64,000 nt of DNA from Pilatotrama ljubarskyi (Eukaryota; Basidiomycota; Agaricomycetes; Polyporales; Polyporaceae), in contig MU277672.1 of assembly GCA_022385805.1 (NCBI GenBank), positions 478,012 through 542,011 on the forward strand, given 5' to 3'. Below are positions 45,714 through 55,729 of this stretch, one piece after another. The position numbers were made by a program, and so were the translations under genes. How positions within the stretch are numbered: position 1 is the stretch's first letter; each line of letters opens with the position of its first letter. The notes beneath the pieces were generated by a model, which saw nothing but the letters and a program-made list of their open reading frames with translations, was not told the DNA's origin and ran no database searches.

Positions 45714-46947
45714 GAAGGACGGCGAGCACGCGATGGCGAGTGGGAACGGGCGGGCGGGAGGAAGGGAGCGGGAGGATATGGAAGGTGCAAAGGGGACGGG
45801 GACGGGGACTGCGAGGGGACGCGAGCCGACATAAAGCCGGAGGGGGATTTATATTGTGGCAGCAGAGGGCAAGGCAGATTAGAGCGAGACGTCCGAGTCC
45901 GAGTCCGCGTCGGCGCAGCGCTGAGAGCCGAAGACACTCGTGATCCGCGAATGGCAAGGCTGGTCCGCTGATTTGGAGTTAGTCAAACACACAGACACCC
46001 CTGTCCACTCCGTTTTAGCCTGGATTGGATCTTGGATCGATTCGGGGGTTATTTGGGATTGCAGCAAGCCAACACAGGAATGGAAAAGAAACCGGCCATG
46101 CTCGTGCAATATCTGCCCATTGCTGCAATGACGCTCCGATCCAGAACGCGGGTGGAACCACCCTCGCCCGCCCGTTCGAGCATAGTCCCCGAAGCCAGGT
46201 TTGCACCCCAGTCCCCGTCCTGCGCCAGCCCAACGCAGCGGATCCAACCCGTCCCTCCCTCTCTCTCCCCGGCCCAGAGCACGTATCAGATGGGCCGCGG
46301 ACGCCCCAGGACGTCCGGAAGAGCGGGAAACAATGAACGGGCGGAAGAGCAGCGAGCGTTCACACCGGCAGCCTTTGAGACTGCCCGATTCGGACAGGGA
46401 CATCGTGGGCACGCACCGCCCGGGCGAGCAAAAGCGAATGGCCTGAACGGGACGGTTGACAGGGCCCGGCCTGCCCGGGTCCAGTGACTGCAGGTGCTGA
46501 ACAACAAAAAACAGCAGACGGGTGCATGTGCCGGCGAGGGATGGGTGATCATAATGTGTGGGTGGCGAAAGTGGCGGGCGGTGAGTAGACACGCCCCCAC
46601 CACGCGTCTGGCAGATCGCTCTCGCAGCGGAAGCAAATCTTGCCTAGCCAAGTGCGCGGAAGTACAACTTTACGCCCAACAGCCCTCCCCCGAGCACAAT
46701 CGGCAGCTGCGACCCACATCCCCGTATAGTTTGATATTTCCAACGCCATTTTCTATCTTTTCCCACCGGTCTCCCGGTCCAAGGCGTCTCGGCGGGCGCT
46801 CGCAGTCCGGTCCGACCCTCCGACGTCACCAGCGCTGTGATTGCTGCTGCAGGCGCTTCTGCTAGCACTACCGCCGACGCCCGTCTTCCGGAGCTTCAGC
46901 TTCAGCACGTCTCAATCGATCCTATTCAGTGCTCATCGTCGCACGCG
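45714..46947. other. Long divergent intergenic region, TEA gene and VPS23
   Basis: 1.2 kb between divergent start codons. Such long upstream regions are typical of developmental regulators. Both strands carry overlapping open frames (for example 45879..46592 minus) that show no motif and are read as chance in GC-rich DNA. Contains the TATA-like element listed separately, and repeated CCCGCCC/CCCACC words nearer to VPS23. Confidence 0.45.
45846..45853 (-). promoter_or_regulatory. TATA box candidate of the TEA gene
   Basis: Reads TATAAATC on the minus strand, about 135 bp upstream of the start codon at 45713. A good match to the TATAAA consensus in an otherwise GC-rich region, at a distance compatible with a short 5' UTR. 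Confidence 0.5.
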
Positions 46948-49364
46948 ATGAGCAAGTCCGGCTCTCTGACTCAGAAGTGGCTCCGCCAGAACGTGCAGAC
47001 ATATCCAAACAACGACCTCGTCTACGCCCACACCGATGCCGTCCTCGCCCGCCACCCCGCCATCCGCCCAAAGACGGATGTCTACAGTTCAGTCCTGCTG
47101 CCTCGTCCCAAGGTGTTCCATCGCTCACGCTCTCGCTTGCCGTGAAACACAGCCTACGACGACGGTCGCACTCAGCTCCTGCTTTGCCTCCATGGTCTGC
47201 TTCCAATCTCCTTCCGTGGAGCATCGTATAACATCCCGATCGCCGTTTGGATTCCCAGAGAGTATCCTCGCAGTCCTCCTTTAGCATACGTCGTACCGAC
47301 CAGCGACATGCTCGTTCGCGCTGGGCCCGACATGGATCCTAGCGGGCGCTGTCTCATCGACTACGTCCGCAATTGGGAACGAAAGTGCGAGGTGCGTCGA
47401 AAGCCGTCTTCCCGCGTGTCCCGTCCGCATCATACCGACAAACATTCATTGTTTTCGCGTTTCGTGCAGGGCTGCGACCTCGTCGCGCTCTTCGCCGCAA
47501 TGCAAGATGCCTTCTCGCGCCAGCCGCCCGTGTACGCGAAGCCTAAAGACGTCACCGCCCAGCAGCCACCGCATCCCTCCCGTCCGTCCTCATCCGCACC
47601 CGACTACGCTGCACGGCCGCCACCACCTTTGCCAGTGGAGCGTCATGGTTCTGCACCGTCCCCGGCACAACGTACGGTCTCTCCCGCTCCACACCCTGGT
47701 GGTCCTCCCCCGCTCCCTGCCAAACCAGGCTCTTCCGCCGCCGGCGCTACCCTGCCGTCCAGAAGCACGTCTGTCCCGGTCCCACACGCGAACGCCAGCG
47801 TCCGGACTGAATCCCCGGCCGTTCTGAGCACGGTGCGTACGCGTTTCTGGTGATCATACACGTCGCGTCGCGCGATGCTGATCGCCGCCTGCACGATCGC
47901 CGATGCTCACCCTTCTCATCAACAGCCGGCTCTTGCGACGCGTCCACCGCCCCCACTGCCCCCGCACCCTGCTCAGGAGTTAGCCGGCGCTGGGCATTTC
48001 AACCATTCGCCGGCCCCACCGACTTATTCGCCGCACGGTCGTAGCAGCTCTGCTGATTTGCCCCCGCACGCTCCGGCGTGGTCGGCAGGCGTGCAATCGA
48101 GTCCCGCTTTGCATCTGAACCAGTCCCGATCGCAACACCCATATCGGGCAGCTCCACAGACCAGCCCGCCGCCTCCCCCTCCGCCGCCGCTGCCACCCGC
48201 TATTTCCCAAGCAACTCCCAACGTGGGGGGACCCTTTGCCGCTGGCCGGGCAGTGTCGCCCCAGAGTGTCTACGGGGCGCCTCTGAGTTCCGTCCCGACC
48301 GGGCAGACGCAAGCACCGTACGGACCTCAGACGTTCGTCGCGCCTCAGCCTACCACCGGTGTTCCAGTGGGACGTTCGTATGTCTCACCGCCACAAAGCA
48401 CTCAGCCACCCCCGCCACCGTTCCCTCCCACCTTCGCACCTCCCTCTAGCGCACCACCCCCGCCTCCAGCTGTCCCCCCTCCGGATTTGCTAGATGCCGA
48501 AGATGAACCGAGTGCAGGACCGTCGACGTCCACACCAGCGGTGGCCCCGCCGCGACCACCGAACCCGGAGCTGCTCCGGCTGCACGACCAGGTGCACGCG
48601 AAGATATCCTCTGAGCTTGCGTCATTGTCTCAGGCGATGGCCATTGACGCAGAGCGCCTCCGAGCGAACCAGGCGGACTTGCTCGCAGGCGAGCCCGCCA
48701 TCCGGGACGAGATGGCTCGGCTCGAGGCCGTCCGGGACGTGTGCCGGGGCGTGGCCGCCCGCCTGGAACAGGTCGTCGCGGCCGGAGAACGGAATGTAGC
48801 GGAGCTGAGACGGAAGGGAGACCCAGAGGTGGACGAGCTCGTCTGCTCCACCACCATTGTGTACAACCAGTGAGTACTTGCGCGCGCGGCGCTTGAATAT
48901 TTTGCGCCTCATTTCTTTGCATTTCTCGCCGCCGGGAACATTCACTGACCCGACCTTAACCCTGCGCCCTCCCCCCGCGTCTCTCTCCGTCACGCACATC
49001 CGCGAATCACGTAACGCCGCAGGCTCGTAAACCTTGTGGCGGAGGACAACGCCATCGAAGATACGATATACCACCTGCACCGCGCCCTGAACGCCGGGCG
49101 CATCGACCTCGAGCGGTTCCTCCGGGTACGTCACCATCATTCCGCGCGCCCTGCGCAGCGGGCGGGATTTCCCTTTCTGGCCTGCGTGGCTATCACCCCT
49201 CTTCGGTTTTCGCGAAACTGACTGCCCCTGGGGCCGGTGCGGCTCGACAGACCACGCGCGTGCTCGCCGAAGAGCAGTTCATGAAGCGTGCGCTTATTGA
49301 GAAGATCCAGGCCGCGCTTCCTCACGGAGACTCGAGCTGGTCCGTCCCGTCGGGCTTGCGCTGA
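46948..49364 (+). CDS. VPS23: ESCRT-I subunit VPS23 (TSG101)
   Basis: Six exons (46948..47086, 47153..47391, 47470..47832, 47926..48869, 49023..49125, 49251..49364) encode 633 residues, exactly in frame. Residues 1-150 are the UEV domain: SLTQKWLRQNVQTYPNNDLV, DVYTYDDGRTQLLLCLHGLL, SYNIPIAVWIPREYPRSPP and PDMDPSGRCLIDYVRNWERK. A catalytic Cys is absent, as expected for this ubiquitin-binding E2 variant. Residues about 160-430 are a Pro-rich linker with six or more polyproline runs. A coiled coil follows (EPAIRDEMARLEAVRDVCRG), then the steadiness box (NLVAEDNAIEDTIYHLHRAL, TTRVLAEEQFMKRALIEKI). VPS23 recruits ubiquitylated cargo to endosomes and builds ESCRT-I with VPS28, VPS37 and MVB12; it also works in the Rim/Pal pH pathway. 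The linker is much longer than in yeast. Confidence 0.94.
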
Positions 49365-50684
49365 TACTTTTGGACGGCGGACGGAGGGTCGGGAGCTTGG
49401 CGGGTCAGAAGGATCAGGTATAGACGCTGTCGGAATTCCTAGTTCGCGAGGGGGTGCGAACTTAGTGTGCGGCCGCTCGCGCCCCATTGGTGTATCCGCG
49501 CGCGCAATACTATCCCAAGTGCTACTACTGCAATCTACAGCAGGTGATACGCCTCCCCGGCGGCGTGCAGGTGCCTTGCGACGTCCCCGGGAGCATTTGG
49601 CCCAGTAGCGCGGCCCCTATGCGTATAGCGCGAAGAGTCTCAAGCCCGCGCGCTCATCAGTTCCCGTAAGTAGCGCAACTTGAGAGCGTGCGTGCAATTG
49701 GCCGAGGACGCGCGGTATGGAGCCTCGCTGCGGGACGTCGGCGAGCACTCTTGCAATCAGCACTTGGATAGCTCGCGTTGGAGTCGGCGCGTTCGAAGGT
49801 AGAACGGCGGCATGCGCGCACACACCGCGCGCGTGTGAGAGACGCGGTGCTTCTCGGTGCCCCCGAAGTCGGTCGGGCCAACGCACTGAATGCAGAACCG
49901 CGCAGATTGGTGGCGTCGCCCCGCCCGGACACTGGGCGGCTGCTGCTGCTGCTCGGCATGCGCGGGCGAAGCCTCCCGGGGATAGCGCGGCGTCCCGCGC
50001 TTCGAGAAGGGGGCTCACTGGGCACATGGCTACCGTACGCCCAGCATCTCGGCGGCTGAAAGCAACACACCGATTTGTCGCTCGCCTCCTTGATGGATCT
50101 CATTTCTTCGCCGTGCGGCATGACAAGCTCATGAGGCGAGCGGCTGCGACTTACGAGCTTGTACGAGAGAGGTGTAGGGTCGCAGGCACTCCGACGAGCC
50201 TCGGCAGCAGTGGGACCGTCGATGTGGCTGCAAGAACCATTCAACGCCGACTTGTGTCCCCTTCCGCCCTCGAGATACCGCCTGTATGACGCAGAGGCGC
50301 TGTCATGGCCACAGTCATAACATAGCTCTGAAGGTGAGAACGAGTATCTGCTGATGAAGTTCGATGTTATCCGCAATCAATCGCAGGGACCGTTCGACAC
50401 CTCTGATCTTCGCAGGCAGTACGGCACAGTCGATAGAGGTAGACTGACCCATTCATGTCGTCATATATCGTACACAGATAGATATAGCCATAAAACAGTC
50501 GGAAGGGGGGCATAACGATTAAGGGGTAGTAGCTTCGGCGACAGAAAGACGACAAGCGAAGGAGGAGAGCACATGCTAGGGTCTCAGCAGCATCGATGAG
50601 TACGTAGAGCGACGATGGAAGGCAACGAAAGAACATAACCAAGCTAACAGAAGCCCAATACGACGGTCGTGGAAACCGCATAGT
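49365..50684. other. Long convergent 3' region, VPS23 and SRC1
   Basis: 1.3 kb between stop codons. A minus-strand frame of 239 codons (49657..50376) and its plus-strand mirror (49717..50289) are both open, which is a composition effect of GC-rich DNA; neither has a recognisable domain. From 50380 to 50680 the sequence becomes AT-richer and looks like the SRC1 3' UTR. Confidence 0.45.
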
Positions 50685-53587
50685 TCAGGCGGCAATTCGT
50701 CCCCCTTCTCCCCTCTCTTGAAAGTCGAGCTTCTTCACACCGGGGGTTCCGGGAGGAAGAGTTCTTCCCGCGCTGCCAACCCACCTCCATACCCGCTGCT
50801 CATCTCCGCCCTCGACTTCTTCTAGATTCGTTCGCACGTTCGCGTTCCCTTCGACGATGCGCTCGACGCGTGACCACAGCCGCTTGCGCTCGCCGACATC
50901 ATGCACATCTTGCAAGACTAGGTCGCGAAGCTGCAAGGACGACAGGTAGGGGCGAGGGGCCATCACGGGATCCGTGTGATGGGCAAGCTCTTGGTTACGC
51001 AAGCAGTCAAGCGCTACGGTGACGAGGGATGCGACGCGTTCGTCCTCGACGGCCTTGCGTGCCTGACGGTGCCGAGCGAGAACGATAGTGAAAACGGATA
51101 GTGCAGTCCCTAGAGCAGATGCAGGCAAGTGAGCGTGCGGCCGCTTCACTAACGATCGGGCTGTGCAAGCCGTGGGCCGGACGCACCTAGGATCGACCGC
51201 CGCCACTCGGACCAAGAATCCCTAGCCTTTACTCTAAGCGCACACTCCCAGCTCATGGCCGGCGTCTTGTGAGCCAAGTAGCGCTTGCCACTGCGCTCAC
51301 CGCTGTCAGTGCCACGAGGTACGGGTACAGTGAGACAGCCACTTACGTAGCGTCTTCGCCCATGAATACGCCACCCCACTGCATGAGCTGCTGAACAGCC
51401 TCGTAAAAGGTGTCGTCAAGCGTGTTCAGCATGCTAGGCTGCGGGTTACCTCGTCAGCATATTGTAGCGGCGCCGATCGTTGTCATAACTCACGGCGGTC
51501 TTCTCTTTGATATGCTCGCGTAACTTCTCAAGCTCTAGGCCCCAGCGCTGTGCTTCAATGGCTTCGTCACCCTCCGGAAGGCCGGCGCCAACGCCCTCGC
51601 ATAGCCTACGACCGCGCTCGTTCGCGAGAATGGACTCGATGGCCTTACCAAGAACCCCGATGTGTCGCTTGCGACGGGGGTCTTCGACACACCGGGGCGG
51701 GAAGGCTACCGGGCCAAAGTACGGCAAACCATCAAAGGCATACGAGAGCGCAGCATAGAGCAGATGAGGGACGTCAGAGTCAGCTGAGATGGTGGAAGGC
51801 CGCTCGTATGTCTGTAATGCGCCATTTGAGTCCTTGTGTGTGACCGGAATCGGGAAGACAGCCAGAAGAGGGTGAGGACGTAGGATGAAGCCGTTTTCGC
51901 ATGTCACCGACGAAGGGGTGCATGTCGCATGCTTCGGACACGGCGTGCACTCGTTCGGTTGGACATAGGGAACCAACGGCGGCGCCGGGCACAGTTCGAC
52001 TGCGGATGAGGATCCGTCAGTCGACTCCGAGTCCTGCCGGATGTCTATGGCGGAGGCGGTAGGTACGGGGCTGAAGACGGAGGAGGTGCCGTCAGGACCG
52101 GCGAGGGGCCACAGAGTCGTCCGGTTCTCCTGATTGCAACTATCTACAGCGGCTCTGTGGACCCGTAGTCCTTCGAGGACTTGGTTCGTGTTCGAGCCAG
52201 CGTCGCAGAAGCCAATGCTCGAGGATTCCTGCTTGTACTGATAGAGCACGGGCATTGTGGAGACGACGAGGGCTGACACCAGAGCTCGAAGGAACCAATT
52301 CGACCTCGTGCCCTCTTCATCGCGCCGAATCAGCTGGCCGCCGTCGGCGATCCGCTGCGAGACAGCTAACACGTTCTCATCCAAGTCCTCGTCGTCCTTG
52401 GCCAGATCTGCTTCTTCTTCGGACTGCGCGGGGAGCTCGTGTGTGGGCTCTGCGACTGTGATGCGGCGATCCTCCTCTGAGGCCGGTTCTTCTTCGTTCG
52501 TATCGTGTACCACGGAGAGCTGAGGCTTGATGAACCTGTCGCGGAAGAGAGGCTTGCGCTCTACGTCTCCGCTCTGCTTGAACACCTCGGGAGGCAACGC
52601 AGGTTCGAATTTGCTCTGTGGCGGTTTGACTGAGGAAAACACTTCACGTTCCTTCCCCTTGTTCTTCGGAGGTGAAGGGGAAGAGATCTGAGGAGGTGCC
52701 GACATCGATTTGCGCGATTTGGGAGCAGGTCGGGAAGGGGCAAGAGACTTGCGGGCACGAGTGCGTGTAGGAGAAGGCCGCACAGGCGAGGAGGATTCAG
52801 CGCCTGACTGGAATATGTTGTTGTCCTCCCAGCCAGACTCGGGATCCTCAGCGATCGGGCGGGACACTCGTCTGGCCTGCGCAACTGCGTCAGTAGCCTG
52901 GGGTATGGGCAGCATCATCAGCCACATAAGCACTGTGGAAAAGAGAATATGTCGTACTGTCTTCCTTGGTCTTCCGACCTTGCGAACCACAGGTACCTCC
53001 TCTGGTTCGCTCTCTTCAACAACGACGGGCTCTACCGGTTTCAACGATCTCTTCTTCGACGGCCCACCCAGAGAGGGCTCGGCGGAGGAACGGCGGCGCT
53101 TAGGCTGTCAAGACGGGCGGGGTTGGCTTATCATCAAGTTGTACGGGAGCCAGAGTGACCGGGCGACTCACAGGTGCGCTCGCCTCAGTATCAGCCTGCT
53201 CTTCAACAGCAGGTGTCTTTGAAAGTCGTCGGGATGTCCGTCTAGCAGGCTGCTAGGCAGTGAGTGATGAGACAGAAGGGCATGAACAGTGAGACGCACC
53301 TTTCTTCCTTCATTGATAGGCCGTCCGGTGACCCCGTCGGTAATGCCATCTTCGCTGGCCTGGCTGTTCTCGCGCTTTATACGCTCCTTCGTGTACTTCT
53401 TCGCCTTGGGTTTGATCTCCTCGTTGAAGAGTTGGATGAGTTTGGGCTTGGTGTACTGGGATGGATACTTGATGTTGTGGTAACCAAACACTCCGAGGAG
53501 CTGGGCCACAGTAAGAGTGGAAGGGTCAAAGTCGGGTTGGAGGTAGTCTCCCTGAGCTATGACCTGGGCGGCGGTCAGGCGCGACAT
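50685..53587 (-). CDS. SRC1: Inner nuclear membrane protein SRC1/HEH (LEM-like, MAN1-Src1 C-terminal domain)
   Basis: Starts MSRLTAAQVIAQGDYLQPDF (53587). The HeH/LEM helix-extension-helix domain is PSTLTVAQLLGVFGYHNIKY, PKLIQLFNEEIKPKAKKY. A long basic nucleoplasmic region with KVGRPRK and SAPPQISSPSPPKNKGKERE (likely NLS) leads to a transmembrane helix (NWFLRALVSALVVSTMPVLY), then a luminal domain with paired Cys (CDAGSNTNQVLEGL, VPYVQPNECTPCPKHATC, CENGFILRPHPLL). Next come GVFMGEDAT and a second membrane helix (ALGTALSVFTIVLARHRQAR), and the winged-helix MSC domain (PYLSSLQLRDLVLQDVHDVG, RKRLWSRVERIVEGNANVRT, EQRVWRWVGS), with a stop at 50685-50687. This matches yeast Src1/Heh1 and human MAN1: tethering chromatin at the nuclear envelope and surveillance of nuclear pores. 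An upstream ATG (53596) is in frame. One intron (about 52890-52950) is in frame and stop-free. Confidence 0.92.
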
Positions 53588-54037
53588 GGTGGGCACGAGG
53601 TGTGCGGACGCCGGGTCAGACGGCGAGCGGGGGAGGCGGGGTGGTGGAGTTCGTGTTCAGGTCGCGGCGCGTCAACGTTCCCACGCGTCACCGTGTAAAC
53701 AACCACGCGACGCGGGCAGATCACGTGAAGGCGGTGATAAGATTGATGTGCCCGGCGTTAGATTATCAGATAATCCCCGCAGCATACACCGCAGTGGCTG
53801 AACCCTGCGAGAACCTGAGCACGGCTCCACGTCCTCAGGGCCGTTCACGCTGAAGCTTGTGAGCGTGCTCTCGCAGGATCCTCGCACGAATTCACACCAT
53901 TCACACAACGTAGCTCTTCACAGCTCTCGAGCGTGCAGCGGCTGTGAATGTAGCGTGTCCGCGCGCCGATGCGTTGGACCGGTAACACACCTACAGGACA
54001 GCTGGAGGGAATTCGGACTAGTCAGTGACTCAGTGCG
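53588..54037. promoter_or_regulatory. Divergent promoter of SRC1 and the O-methyltransferase
   Basis: 450 bp between divergent start codons. Two direct copies of the word AACGTTCCCACGC/GCACGAATTC type are not seen; no TATA box stands out. An AGATTATCAGATAATC inverted-repeat-like motif with two GATA cores (GATTATC, GATAATC) lies at 53760-53775 and could bind a GATA factor. Confidence 0.4.
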
Positions 54038-55067
54038 ATGATACGGACGCGTGCCACTGCGCCGGCTTTGCGAGAGAAAATGGCAGCTGCGTGCGCCCGT
54101 AGCCTCTCTTCAGGTTCTCTCCTGCGAACGACGAGCACTATAAAGCATCGCGCCCTATCCAGCATGTCCAGCAACGACATCACCCCTCCCCAAGCTCCCT
54201 ACCGCCGGCGCACCATGCTCTCCAAGCCCGATCCCAACTGGGTCCGCTCAGACGACTTCCACGCGTCGTTCCTTATCCCGTACGACGACGCGCTCGAGCA
54301 CGCGCTCAAGAACAGCGTCGAGAAGGGGTTGCCCGAGATCAACGTCCATGCCGGACAGGGTAAGCTCTTGAACCTCATCGCGCGCACTATCGGTGCGAAA
54401 CGCATCCTGGAGGTCGGAACTCTTGGCGGGTGAGTCGACTATGCAATCTCTCCTTGAGTACAAGACTCATCCTCGACCTTGGCGTACAGCTACTCGACCA
54501 TCTGGTTCGCGCGCGGGGTTCCCGAGGACGGCCAGGTCGTCACCTGTGAGCTGAAGGATGATTTCGCCAAGGTTAGACACGCTGAGCCTGCTTCCCATGG
54601 TTTTGACTAACCAGGAACCTGTAGGTCGCACGGGAGAACTTCGAGTACGCCGGTGTCTCGGAGAAGATCAAGATCCTCGTCGGGCCTGCCGCGGAGACGC
54701 TCCAGACCCTCCCATCGGAGGAGAAGTTCGACCTCGCGTTCATCGACGCCGACAAGGCCAGCAACCTCACCTACTTCCTCCAGGCGAAGCGCGTCGTCAG
54801 GCGCGGTGGTGTCATCGCAAGTATCGCGATCCAAGCGAGAACTTGAACATCGTCCCTAGAGAACTAACCTACTTGGTCGTGGCGCAGATCGTTGACAACG
54901 TCATCCGCAACGGCACCGTCGCCAACCTCGATATCGACGATGAAAATGTCCGTGGCGTGCGTAAGCTCCTCGAGCACATCAAGAACGACAAGGAGGTCGA
55001 CGCCACCACCATTGGCACCGTCAGTGAGAAGGGCTACGACGGTTTCCTTTACGCGCTCTATCTCTGA
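54038..55067 (+). CDS. Class I SAM-dependent O-methyltransferase (family 3, CCoAOMT-like)
   Basis: Four exons (54038..54429, 54490..54571, 54625..54816, 54888..55067) encode 281 residues, exactly in frame; the third intron uses a GC donor. Motifs: KLLNLIARTIGAKRILEVG then GTLGGYSTIWFARGV (SAM site, motif I), GQVVTCELKDDF (motif II acid), FDLAFIDADKASNLTYF (DxDK metal and substrate site), RRGGVIIVDNVIRNGTVAN (the DN metal ligands) and a C-terminal KGYDGFLYALYL. Mg-dependent enzymes of this family methylate catechols and related diols. The first 42 residues (MIRTRATAPALREKMAAACA...) are Arg/Ser/Ala rich without acids except one Glu and look like a mitochondrial presequence; in-frame ATGs at 54080 and 54164 (MSSNDITPP) could give a cytosolic form. 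Divergent from SRC1. Substrate unknown. Confidence 0.9.
54817..54887 (+). other. GC-AG intron in the O-methyltransferase gene
   Basis: The intron begins GCAAGT and ends GCGCAG. Only this GC donor restores the conserved GGVI/IVDNV protein block; a GT-donor alternative four bases later breaks the frame. GCAAGT is the preferred donor of the minor GC-AG class. Confidence 0.8.
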
Positions 55068-55729
55068 GAACTTGACTCCGGGCGTTTTGAAGCGAGCCTG
55101 TGTAATTGTATGAATCGGATGAAATAGTTGTTGTATACAATCTGCAATGGAATGACTGAGTATATGTGATCAACGGGTGAATGCCATCGGTCAGAAACAT
55201 ACCGCAGTGCGTCAGTTGAGTCTCCAAGATAGAGTGGGATCGCCAGCATTCACTGTAACAGCTTGGCGGACCCGAACAGTGAAGAAGCGTTCTGACAGGT
55301 TCCCACAGCCACGACGAAGCAGCAGCCGGCTACTCACCCGCCTCGCATCGGTTCACACCGGCAGCAGCCACGAGTATGTGTGGGGGCGTCAGACCTGATA
55401 GTATTGCTACCTACTCAGCGACTGCCCTAAGTAATGGGAGGGTGAGACCTTTTCCTCGCATGCGAGACTAGTAAGGTAAAAAAGGGGGTGAGGGGGATCA
55501 CGGTGTAGCAAGCAAGACATGCGCGGGGAGATACTAGCTAGAAAGAGTCCGAGTCCGTGAGCGCAACAATAAACACCGGGGAAAGATGGTATCGTAGCAT
55601 TCTACAATGCGCGGGTCGTGCGAAGAGTCCGAGAGCTATAGCTATAACCACGCCCAAGTCCATGAGAGTCCATGTGCACACGCACGGCGGTCGCGTGCGG
55701 TCGTCGACGGGAACAGCACCACCTCACGC
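55068..55729. other. Convergent 3' region, O-methyltransferase and cupredoxin
   Basis: 662 bp between stop codons, mostly UTR-like. A 361-codon plus-strand frame (55607..56692) runs through it and the cupredoxin gene but is a shadow rich in Arg/Gly/Val. Confidence 0.5.

Noticed and set aside
45879..46592. 237-codon minus-strand frame upstream of the TEA gene
   Set aside because: Located in the divergent promoter region with mirrored open frames on the plus strand; no protein-family signal.
49657..50376. 239-codon minus-strand frame between VPS23 and SRC1
   Set aside because: Both strands are open over the same stretch, residues are Ser/Arg/Pro-biased and no domain or splice support was seen.
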